Source of the DNA: Phytophthora colocasiae
Lineage: Eukaryota; Oomycota; Peronosporomycetes; Peronosporales; Peronosporaceae
Direction of reading: 5' to 3'
Length of the DNA: 64,000 bases
Assembly (NCBI GenBank): GCA_018806915.1
Contig: JAGKQI010000096.1
Span: 1,054,001 to 1,118,000 of the forward strand
The notes beneath the pieces are model-generated. The model searched no databases, was not told the DNA's origin, and worked only from the letters and a program-made list of their open reading frames with translations. Every line of letters begins with the position of its first letter. The first letter of the stretch is position 1. This document shows, piece by piece, positions 55,451 through 64,000 of this stretch. Made by a program: the position numbers and the translations under genes.

Positions 55451-57209
55451 ACATGATGTTAATTCCGATTTTCGAGCGACAGGTGGATATTACGTTACGA
55501 TGTGATTGGTTATACTATGGGTTATAAGCGAAAGGGACTTTGGGACGCGGCCGCACCCGTGCGACATCTGTGGAAGATTGTGGATAAACCTTCGCCTGAC
55601 TGTAAAGGGGCCCAAAGGACCAGAAGTGTACTTCAGAGTGTGCACAACTCTGAAGGTCAACTACACTCCGTCTGGTCACCGGACTTTCCCCGACGATGAG
55701 TGCCTAAGTTCTGGCGGAAAGTCTCTCAGAAGAACGTATCTCTGAGAGACCTCATCCCGTTACCGTCCAGCGCGACGATGGATGGTTCAAGGATTCACAA
55801 CATATACCCGCAGAGACCAAGTATCGCACGCTGGACGCCGCGCACCCGCGCAACCCCCAAGATCTTCGTGTACGTTGTAGCATTGGTGCTCCGTACTCTG
55901 GTTACTTACTCAAAACTCTGGTATCCCTAACTCTGAGTGACTAAGACTCTGAAAACCAAGTGATATCAGACTCTGAAACCACCGAAGATTCAAGACCATA
56001 CTGAAACCAAGTGAACCCAAGTTCAAGTCACGCATTCAAGTGATTACTGACCTGCACATCCCCCGTAATGACGTCTCTACCTGTCAACCCATCGAGATCG
56101 GCTGCACAGACTGCATACTGAGACCAATTTAAAGTACCAGATGTATACAAAGACCAAGAGTACCTGAGATATGACGACTGACTGCATAAAGGACGCAAAA
56201 GACGACAAGAAGAAGAGAGTTACCAGAGATATATGATAGTTATGAGGAAGATAAACGATAAACAGAGTTCAATTTGCTTGCTACTGCACAAGTCCGCTTG
56301 AGAGGTATTCAAGCCACTACGTCATCACGTACGTCGTGTGATCTCCACCAAATTCAATCCCCTTAGGTGGAGATCAGGTAACGTAGAGACCTGAAAGGAC
56401 CCGCCTATTCCATATCCTAGTTGGGTCGTTTGTTTTGTCTCTAGCGGTAGCCCATTTCATATTGATCGTTTGGACAGGCTCTGGAAACTAGACAGTCGTT
56501 TTCAGAGTGCAAGGTAGACTGTTATATATAGCCGATTGTATTGGTTTATATTTTCCCTCTATATTAGAGGGTGGTGCGCGCACGTAAAGGGATACCAGAC
56601 AGACCAGGTGTCTGGTAGTAAGTCCCTAGTTGACCTGGAGTGTTAGCCCACCGTTCAAGGGCCTAGAAAGAATAAGAACGGCTGCATATATTTGTATATT
56701 TTCGAACTCTGTATATTGGTTGTTTATCTCTGAAAGTCAGGTATCTCGGTTCTGGATTTGTGATATTCAGACACCGAATTCCGACTTTTCTCTGGTATAT
56801 TAACCTCTTTTCGACCGCCGACTTCCTGGAAAACACTTTGGTTTCCAGAGATTCCGACTCCCGAACGCTCCTGGAAGGATTTTCCTGAATACCGACACCA
56901 GACTCCAAGGGAACCCCAACCTCTCTTCACAACACATTCTCAGACTCCGGCGAGGGTCATATTTCCGAAGACAACGAACCCACGAGGATACCGCAAGGTA
57001 CCACACGCCAACCTACCGTTGTACGGCTCTGAAAAAACCCTTTTTCGGTAGTCGTATAACTAGGGTTCACTATACGCCCCCTGCTCCGCGACCAAAGTTT
57101 CACCGACTTCGCGACAACTGGTGCGCGCGCCCGGATCTTTGGAATCGTGATATCACCGGATTTGAGAGTACAAGAAGAGAAAGTTTCCTGTCAAGCGTCT
57201 ATATTCAAG
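55451..57209 (+). repeat. Probable 5' LTR and leader of Gypsy element 2
   Basis: Non-coding stretch upstream of the Gypsy-2 ORFs. A TATA-like TTATATATAG lies at about 56523. CAACTGGTGCGCGCGCCCGG at about 57115 is a candidate LTR end and primer-binding region. The partner LTR is outside the window, so the limits are not provable. The motif ACTCTGA and its complement recur, especially at 55905-55975. Confidence 0.55.
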
Positions 57210-58775
57210 ATGGCTACGCCAGGATCTACGAGAGGAGGACGCCGTGGTCGTGGTCGGAGCATTCCGACACGTCAATCCAAGCGTCTACAAGGTTTGTCGC
57301 CTGAAGAGCAACCAGACTTGGATGCTATCCAGAAGGCGGCCCGCGAGAAGAGGAGAGCTGCGCGAGAGAAGAAGGCAGCTGAGAATGTGAGCGTCCCAGA
57401 ACCGGCGGTCGAAGACCAGCCTGCCGAGGAACCAGAAGCTCAAGAGACACCTGCTGTCCCTGGTAAACAAGGTTCTGAAGGCCCGTCAGAAGTCGAAGCT
57501 TCTGGTGACGAGGCGACCACTGCCCGCGAGGGTGGTAATGAGGCGTCTGAGGGAGGCGCCGATATGGTTGAGTCCCCGGAAGTGATCGATCTGTGTTCAG
57601 ATTCGGCAACTTCCGGCCAGTCCGTGGATGAAGTGAAACCTGAACCCGGACTCTCTGAAGAACATGTTCCACGGTCCCCAAAGTCTGAAGACGCACCAAT
57701 GTCTGATGACATGGCGATCAAGTCTGAAGGGTCTCTGAAGACACCGTCTGATGAGTCTGGGAGGGCTGATTCGCTTGACGGGGAACGAGCTCTGAGGTAT
57801 GTGCGCCGTGAGTTCCGCCGTTGGAGAGATATGGACACAGGCAAGGTCGTCCCGCCAAGCATCGAATATATGTGGCCGACGATGAAGCCTAGTGCTGATG
57901 CTTTCCAGAAAGCTGCTGCAGCGACCGGCGACTACATCAAGTGGCGATGTTCCTCCGTTTTCCCCGAGGATATGTGGATCTCCGAGTTTCACGCGAGGCG
58001 TCATGGTTTTGGTTGGATCCAAGACCTATCTTATGTTGAGATTCCGATGAGCACGTTGACAGCACCGGAGTGTGTGGCTGTTCTTCAGACAATGTTGTAC
58101 GAGGCAGGATTCGAATTCCAGAATCTCCTCCCAACCTGGCCCCAGACGCAGGCGTCAGCCGTCGTTGGGTCTCAAGTACGCAGTGTGGCGTCCGAACTTC
58201 AGAGTCGACTCGCAGTAGAATTGGTTGAGTGGGCCACAGTGACCGCCAGGTTACAAGTTTGCCGACTCCCAGAAAGCATGAAGCAAGAAGACACAGCTGA
58301 CAAGAACGAAGCAAACGGTGTATTACCTGACGAAAATGCTGACCTACGAGGACAACGGCTGATCATGCGACTCCGGGTAACCGGACTCCGAGTGACGCAC
58401 AGCTCTGATGGTTCCAGCAGTGACGAGCCGCCGCAGTCCAAGCGCTTACAGCAGAGACCGCCGCGCCCACAAATCCCGTCGACACCGTCAGCTTTATCGA
58501 CGCCATCGCTGTCTTCACTGCCGCAGTATGAGAGTCGCTCTGATAACACACGACCGGAGTCTGAAAATCCAATGTCCGAAGATCACAGCATCTCTCAGAC
58601 TCGGATGTCAGATGTACCAATTCCCAGTGTCATTGGGACCTCGGATGACCAGTCGTCGGGATTCCAGACTTCACGCGGAAGCTCTACGGACTCGTTCTTG
58701 ATGTCCATGAGTCGAGGGGCGGCATCACATACCGCCGCCCACAGGAAGTCTGGCGTTAATCGCTCAAGGCGCTGA
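57210..58775 (+). CDS. Gypsy-2 ORF1, upstream of gag, unknown function
   Basis: I chose the ATG at 57210 (MATPGSTRGGRRGRGRSIPT, A at -3) over the longer frame from 57147. The 521-residue product has a basic N-terminus, an acidic Glu/Ser/Pro-rich region to about residue 200, a more ordered segment (YVRREFRRWRDMDTGK ... DYIKWRCSSVFPEDMWISEF ... LTAPECVAVLQTMLYEAGFE) and a Ser/Pro-rich tail. No known domain is recognised. It ends 25 bp before gag, which is in the +1 frame; the gag frame is open for at least about 70 bp upstream of its ATG, so a frameshift fusion is possible. Gypsy elements usually start with gag, so this extra ORF is unusual. Confidence 0.75.
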   Translation: MATPGSTRGGRRGRGRSIPTRQSKRLQGLSPEEQPDLDAIQKAAREKRRAAREKKAAENVSVPEPAVEDQPAEEPEAQETPAVPGKQGSEGPSEVEASGDEATTAREGGNEASEGGADMVESPEVIDLCSDSATSGQSVDEVKPEPGLSEEHVPRSPKSEDAPMSDDMAIKSEGSLKTPSDESGRADSLDGERALRYVRREFRRWRDMDTGKVVPPSIEYMWPTMKPSADAFQKAAAATGDYIKWRCSSVFPEDMWISEFHARRHGFGWIQDLSYVEIPMSTLTAPECVAVLQTMLYEAGFEFQNLLPTWPQTQASAVVGSQVRSVASELQSRLAVELVEWATVTARLQVCRLPESMKQEDTADKNEANGVLPDENADLRGQRLIMRLRVTGLRVTHSSDGSSSDEPPQSKRLQQRPPRPQIPSTPSALSTPSLSSLPQYESRSDNTRPESENPMSEDHSISQTRMSDVPIPSVIGTSDDQSSGFQTSRGSSTDSFLMSMSRGAASHTAAHRKSGVNRSRR

Positions 58776-58800
58776 TGTAGGAGGAACAGTCTCTGAAGGC

Positions 58801-61455
58801 ATGGGGATCCAAGTGACGCGAACGCTGTTACCAGTGAAACCAGAGTCCGAGGATGTCGACATGCCGGAAGAGAGACCAGAGGTGCCGGGTGCGGGGTCTG
58901 GAAACCAGGTGTCTGTCGGAAGTTCTTCACGGGATTTCAAACAATTGTCTCCGGAGATCCTGCCTGTATCTGCCTCCACCCAAAGCGAAAGTCACCAGAG
59001 CCACCGCCAAAGTGTGAAGAGTGAAGACCTTCCGAGACCACCGTCCCGACGTTTGAGTTCCATCGCGTCGAGTCGTACGAAGTCTGAAGCTCGAAGCTCT
59101 CAGAGATCAGGGCCTGCCCAGATCGAGTTGAACATCATGAGGCAACAGCAGGAGTGGCAAAACCGGATGGAGCAGGCGCAGATGGAGTTCTTGGCCCGAG
59201 AACGCTTGGAGACCATGGAACGCGATCGTCGTCGAGAGCAACGTGACTTGGAGGCAAGACGCGAAATTCAGACGCTCACCGAGCGCTTGTTGAAGTCAGA
59301 AAACGCGAGGCTGGAGGCTGAGAGACGCGCCGACGGTGCTGAAGAACGCAGAAGTCTGGTATCTGAAAGCAAGCTCAGGAGTCGCAGCGCGGCAGAGTTG
59401 GAAACTCTGAAAACGGAGCTCCAGAACTCTGAAAATCAACGGCTGGAATCAGTGTTTGCTGAACGCTGGCGACAAAGAGAGGCTGAGATTGAAGCCGAAC
59501 GTGCGCGTGCGACTGACGAGATGAAACGGGACTGGATTTCTCAAATGGAAGCCTTACAACAGCGAATGAAAGTCATGGAAGCCGAGCGCGACAGGGAGAA
59601 AGAAAGTTCTCAGAACATGCAACGGTTCCAAGCCGGTCAGTTGAGAAACCTTCGGGCGACATTATCCCAAGTTCAAGAAGCGCGAAGGGTCGGTCACCCT
59701 GATTCGGCAACTTCAAACCAAGTGTTACATACAGGTAACCCTGAAGTTGCAACTATGTATCCAGTATCCGGGTCAGAAATCAGAAGTGACGCAAGAAGGG
59801 TTGGGGTTGAACCCATGTCACATTCACCGGCTCTCAAGACGGAATCTCGAGAGGTTGCAACCTTCCAGCAAGGCACCCCTGCACGAAGCACGGGGACGAA
59901 GCGAGTGAAGCCTGAGAGGAATGGCGGCGCTACTGCTGCTACGGCCACCCACGTGGTTCAAGCGACCTCGATGACAGAGACCAAGGGCGATACTAGACGT
60001 GCGCCTACTCCGAGACGAGATCCGCCGCAGAAAACTGAAGATAGACGGCCTAATGGAGATCGAAGAGCGTCTCGCAGAGCGAAGCGTCATGATAGAGCAC
60101 CAGACTCTGGTGGAGACTCTGACAATTCAAGCTCAGACTCTGCGAGCTCGTCATCGGAGGACTCAGAGCCAGGTGAAGTGGTGAATCTGACGGCAGCAAC
60201 TCAAGCACAAGCCGGAACCACACTTCTGACGCTAAGGCCGTTCATGAACTCGAACAACCTTGGGGAATTCGACCCCAGAGCTACCCTCAGGGAACGTGTC
60301 CACTGGTGGGAGCGGTTTACGAATATGGCTTTTCAAGGAGGTTGGTCGACTAAGACGCGCATCCAGGAACTTAAGTTGAAGCTCCCTGTGTCTGCGCGAG
60401 ACTGGTTTAACCAGCTACCCAAAAGTGTGTCCCGTGACTGGAAAGAGCTGTCTTCAGAGTTCAAGAAACGTTATTGCAAAGCTCGGTCATCATATTCTGA
60501 GAGATACTTCACTATGGCTATGAAAGACTCTGAGACTCCGCTTGAATTTTTCTACCGACTTAATTCTGCCGCTGGAAAAGCTGACATCGATTTCCGGAAG
60601 TCGTCCAAGCGTCTTGAGAAGCATGTACTGCGATTCATCACGAAGCTTAAGGATGCGCGCCTGAAAACGTCGCTGCAAGGTCAGAGATTTCGGCGAATTT
60701 CAGACTTGGAATATGCGTTGCAGCAAGATGAAGATGTGTGGCGAACTGGTGACCAAGAAATGACCCCTGCCAAGTCTCGAGACTTCCGGGCTGACAATAT
60801 TCCGCGAGGACAGTTCAAGCCCAAGCGTGTGCATCGGACTTATGTCGCAAGAGATATGGATTCTGAAGACTATGACTCTGAAGACTCAGAAAATCATAAG
60901 GAAGCTCTGAAATCCAATCAGGATACCAGAGATCAGACGGGTGATTCCAGAACTCCAAGTGCGACTTCAGAGTCTACCCGTGATGAAAGTACTGCGCAGG
61001 CATCTTCGAACAATTCAAAGGCTCCACCAAGTGCAGATTGGACGCAGACTCTGACGAATGAGGTATATCGAGTGATGGATAACATGGGATGGCGTCCGCC
61101 GCCCCAGTCCCCGTCTGGATCGTCAGGTCAGGGGTTCCATCAAAGGCGTCATGAGAATGGTGGTTACTGGAACAAGTTCTGTGAAAAATGTCAACGCTCA
61201 GGACACTCAGAAGAAGATTGCTGGAGAGACGTCACGTGTGACCGATGTCAGGAAAAGGGACACCCGAGTCGAATGTGTCGGATGCCACCCTGTGAAGTAT
61301 GTGGAAGAGTACACCCTGGAAAACCCTGTGAAGATTTGAAAACTCTGGAAGCACTCAAGCAACTTCGCTCGACAAGGTGCACTCAAGGACATGCCGAACC
61401 ACCTACGGAGAAACTCCTGAGTGATGAGGCGGACTCTGGGAAGCCGTTAAACTAA
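58801..61455 (+). CDS. Gypsy-2 gag
   Basis: 884 residues. Ser/Glu-rich N-terminus; a long coiled coil, about residues 110-290 (QQQEWQNRMEQAQMEFLARE onwards); a linker rich in Ser and charged residues; the retrotransposon gag domain, about residues 480-650 (LRERVHWWERFTNMAFQGGW, RDWFNQLPKSVSRDWKELSS, FFYRLNSAAGKADIDFRKSS); then two classical zinc knuckles (CEKCQRSGHSEEDC and CDRCQEKGHPSRMC) and a third imperfect one (CEVCGRVHPGKPC). It would form the capsid-like particle and bind RNA. The frame is intact. It is followed by a short gap and pol in another frame. Confidence 0.88.
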   Translation: MGIQVTRTLLPVKPESEDVDMPEERPEVPGAGSGNQVSVGSSSRDFKQLSPEILPVSASTQSESHQSHRQSVKSEDLPRPPSRRLSSIASSRTKSEARSSQRSGPAQIELNIMRQQQEWQNRMEQAQMEFLARERLETMERDRRREQRDLEARREIQTLTERLLKSENARLEAERRADGAEERRSLVSESKLRSRSAAELETLKTELQNSENQRLESVFAERWRQREAEIEAERARATDEMKRDWISQMEALQQRMKVMEAERDREKESSQNMQRFQAGQLRNLRATLSQVQEARRVGHPDSATSNQVLHTGNPEVATMYPVSGSEIRSDARRVGVEPMSHSPALKTESREVATFQQGTPARSTGTKRVKPERNGGATAATATHVVQATSMTETKGDTRRAPTPRRDPPQKTEDRRPNGDRRASRRAKRHDRAPDSGGDSDNSSSDSASSSSEDSEPGEVVNLTAATQAQAGTTLLTLRPFMNSNNLGEFDPRATLRERVHWWERFTNMAFQGGWSTKTRIQELKLKLPVSARDWFNQLPKSVSRDWKELSSEFKKRYCKARSSYSERYFTMAMKDSETPLEFFYRLNSAAGKADIDFRKSSKRLEKHVLRFITKLKDARLKTSLQGQRFRRISDLEYALQQDEDVWRTGDQEMTPAKSRDFRADNIPRGQFKPKRVHRTYVARDMDSEDYDSEDSENHKEALKSNQDTRDQTGDSRTPSATSESTRDESTAQASSNNSKAPPSADWTQTLTNEVYRVMDNMGWRPPPQSPSGSSGQGFHQRRHENGGYWNKFCEKCQRSGHSEEDCWRDVTCDRCQEKGHPSRMCRMPPCEVCGRVHPGKPCEDLKTLEALKQLRSTRCTQGHAEPPTEKLLSDEADSGKPLN

Positions 61456-61571
61456 TATGCCCGTCGGATGGGGATCCGAAACGCGCCGGGCATGGCGTTA
61501 CCCCAGAGTTGTGTGTTCTAGTGTGTGTAGGGCCAGAGCTGAGAAAGATTCACGATAACACTCAACAATGC

Positions 61572-64000
61572 ATGACTACTTTTGCCCAAGAACCGACCAT
61601 ACCCTCTGGAAACTCAGGGAATGAGCTACCTGAGATCGCCGACGACGCCGACCCGACACCAGACGACTCAGTGTCGTTCAGGTTGAAGGATGGCGAGTGT
61701 TATGGCTGGTGGGAAGATAACTACCCTGATCGGTCAAAGAGGGATGTGGTGATGGTGTATGGTGCTGTGAATGACCATCGGACCAAGATTCTCTTGGATA
61801 CTGGTGCGACCATAAATATTCTGAGTTACGACTTTGCGCGTAAGCTCGGACTCAGACTCAAGTCGCACAAGCAGACCAAAGTGTCGGGGATGGGTGGTGT
61901 TCCAACCTATATCGGTGCCAGCGCTGAGATCAAGTTGACGCTTGGGCCAAGAGTGGTATATATTGTGGATGTTTGGGTCGCGAATATCGGTGAAGGAATT
62001 GACGTGCTTCTGGGAATGGGTTTTATGTTTGCTGCTGGAGTGAGAATTAGTGCTCGTGAAGGTCTGGTGTCGTTACCAGACGAGGTAGTGGTGATGATGT
62101 GTAATTGGGAACCTGGTGATCACATTGGTCGTAACAGGTCGGTTAGACCAAGCGAGGCTGTCCTTCTGAGTCCGGGCGAGGAGTTCATTGTCCGAATTGA
62201 CTATGGGCCAACGAACCCCCAGAGGGAAGTCGTGTGGGCCGGACGCGGTGACCGCTGGGTTACCCAGCTGATCTATGCGGCCCGATATTGGCCCGTGGCC
62301 GTTCGCGTGGTAAACATCTCTGATAAAAACACGTGGGTCAATGAACTTTCTGATGTCGCGAGGATCGTGGAATATGGTTTCTTCCCAAGGCATGGACGTT
62401 TCGTGCGTCCAGGTTCCGCTGCTTATCGTGATTGGGAAGTTCTGATTCTGGAAAGCACCCCGTCACCAGAGACTAAGAAACGTATGAAGAGAGAGGCGGA
62501 GTTGGAGGCTTTGATGCCGCAGCCCCCGTGTGTAGATCGCCCGGACTACCCATGGCCGACTGAAATACTGCAACGTCCAAGGTTTGACAACGCTCGAGTG
62601 CAGTTCGTGAAACCAGAGTCACCACCGACCGTGAAACGAGTACGCTTCGCCCTGGATGCATTCACCCAGACAGAGAATGGTTGCTCCGGCGAGTCAACGG
62701 GAAGTGCGGACATTAGTACAGATACCAGAGATTTGGAAACATCCTCTGAAAGTACTCCACACACAGACCCTGGTGACTCGTCCGTTGTTATTGCCGGAGA
62801 CGGCCTTGACTCAAAGCCTGAGTGTATATTAGGTGACTCTCAGACCCCTGAGTTACCCGCGGATGATTTCGACCTAATGGATGAATCCTGGGGTATTCCT
62901 ATTCAGGGGATGCCTGGAACGCCTGTGGAAAAATTACGAGTGGAATACGAGCGGTGCATGAATGTTACGAATGAAGAATTGGACTTGGAGCCGGGTGTAT
63001 ATATGCGAGAAGGCACGGAACTCCTCGCTCAATTACGCGACCAACTGGTCATGTTGCCTGAGCGGGAAGAATTGACACCAGAGTGTGATATCGACAGCGC
63101 TGATGTTGGAGAACCAGGAAAGACGACCCCAGAAATGGAGAAGAAACTGCGTGATATTCTGAGGTACCACAGGAAAATATTCCTGGGAGATAGTAATGCA
63201 GCACCCGCACCGGCAAGGGGTGTGGTCTGTGATCTGGATGTGGGAGATGCCAAACCGGTAGCTCAACGTCCGAGATCCGTCGCCCCTCATCTCATGCTGA
63301 AGGTATACGAGCTTCTAAAGAAACTCCTGGAAACTGTTTTGATTGAGTACTCTAACTCCCCGTGGGCATCTCCTATTGTGATCGTTCTCAAGAAGAATGG
63401 TGTTGACATACGAATGTGCATCGACTATCGCATCGTGAATGGCTTCATTCAACTGTCACGTTACCCTCTACCTCTTATTGACGATCTCTTGATTGGTTTT
63501 GAGGCTGCCATGTGGTTCATGAGCCTGGATATGGCTAGTGGTTTCTGGGCGATCAGGATGACGGAGCGCGCACGACTGATATCAGCTTTCATCTGCCCGT
63601 TTGGACATTTTCAGTGGGTAAGGATGCCGTTTGGTCTGAAGAACGCCCCTCTTGTGTATCAAGCTATGTTAGACAATTGCCTGTGAGGATTCGTGAGACT
63701 GTCACCAGAAGAAGAAGCTGAAGTTGATGCGGAGGTTCTGGAATTTCTGCAACTCCAGCCTCAGGACTCTAAAAAGCATCTTTCAGACTCTGAGAACCAT
63801 ACTCCGATTTCAGAGATGCCAACCCTCACAAGTCAGATGACCGTCTTTCAGAGGAACATTCCTGTTCCCACGTGCATGGGCCCAGTCCTGGGGAGGAGTT
63901 CATACATCGACGACATCGCACATGGAGCACCGACTTGGGACCAATTATGTGACGATTTGAATGCCCTGCTTTTCAGGCTTCGCTATTGGAACATTTCTGT
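61572..64000 (+). pseudogene. Gypsy-2 pol: protease and reverse transcriptase, runs off the window
   Basis: Likely start ATG at 61572 (MTTFAQEPTIPSGNSG). Protease: ILLDTGATINILSYDFARKL. A long variable linker follows, then reverse transcriptase: SPWASPIVIVLKKNGVDIRM, CIDYRIVNGF, MSLDMASGFWAIRM, MPFGLKNAPLVYQAMLDNCL. An in-frame TGA at 63684-63686 stops it; related elements have Trp here and the next codons (GFVRLSPEEEAEVDAEVLEF) continue the domain up to the catalytic SYIDDIAHG near 63900. One G-to-A change would explain the stop. RNase H and integrase lie beyond 64000. Confidence 0.87.

Noticed and set aside
1..64000. tRNA, rRNA, CRISPR arrays, bacterial operons or effector (RxLR-type) genes
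   Set aside because: I looked for cloverleaf or rRNA-like stretches, regular direct repeats with spacers, and signal peptide plus RxLR patterns and saw none that I could support.

Overview
The window looks like a repeat-dense stretch of an oomycete nuclear genome, most likely Phytophthora or a close relative. The evidence is short 55-100 bp GT-AG introns, oomycete-type Helitron, Crypton, piggyBac, MULE and pogo-like transposases, and Gypsy and Copia elements nested in one another. This assignment rests on family recognition, not on a database search. There are no rRNA, tRNA, CRISPR or operon signals. Almost every coding region belongs to a mobile element, and most are broken.

Layout. (1) 1-7966: a minus-strand secreted calcineurin-like phosphoesterase gene is split by a 450-bp inverted-repeat element (215-664) and by a MULE DNA transposon (804-7579). 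The MULE is itself split by a Copia retrotransposon (1253-6044). Each insertion has a target-site duplication, and the host frame runs on when insert plus one duplication copy is ignored. (2) 7969-13217: two nearly identical pogo-like transposons sit head to head, one of them inside a coiled-coil gene. (3) 13354-19100: a hAT transposase, a Crypton tyrosine recombinase missing catalytic residues, a Tudor-like repeat fragment and a Helitron leader, all degraded. (4) 19263-27566: a complete Gypsy element (minus strand) with a 5-bp duplication, a chromodomain integrase and an ORF of about 515 codons on the opposite strand between pol and its 3' LTR. (5) 27567-46535: two related Helitrons (minus, then plus), a 4.1-kb piggyBac element in the first at TTAA, several copies of an unrecognised gene family, and a truncated Gypsy copy. 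(6) 47451-51314: a mosaic of the same Gypsy family, then a third, different Helitron fragment. (7) 52015-55450: a SET-domain methyltransferase pseudogene next to a Copia remnant. (8) 55451-64000: the 5' part of a second Gypsy element with an extra ORF before gag; it runs off the window.

Main discovery candidate. The Gypsy element at 19263-27566 is saturated with short, nearly perfect inverted repeats. Arms of 7-12 bp and loops of 0-9 nt follow one another almost without gaps through both LTRs, gag, pol and the antisense ORF. I checked 22 with arms of at least 9 bp by hand, where random sequence of this length would give fewer than one. The Copia, Helitron, piggyBac-exon and second Gypsy sequences do not look like this. 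A smaller related signal is a hairpin of the form ATGTTGG-N-CCAACAT in three introns and the 5' flank of the piggyBac transposase gene.

Caution. Several frame breaks are single-base losses or gains in short homopolymers, so some apparent pseudogenes may reflect assembly errors.
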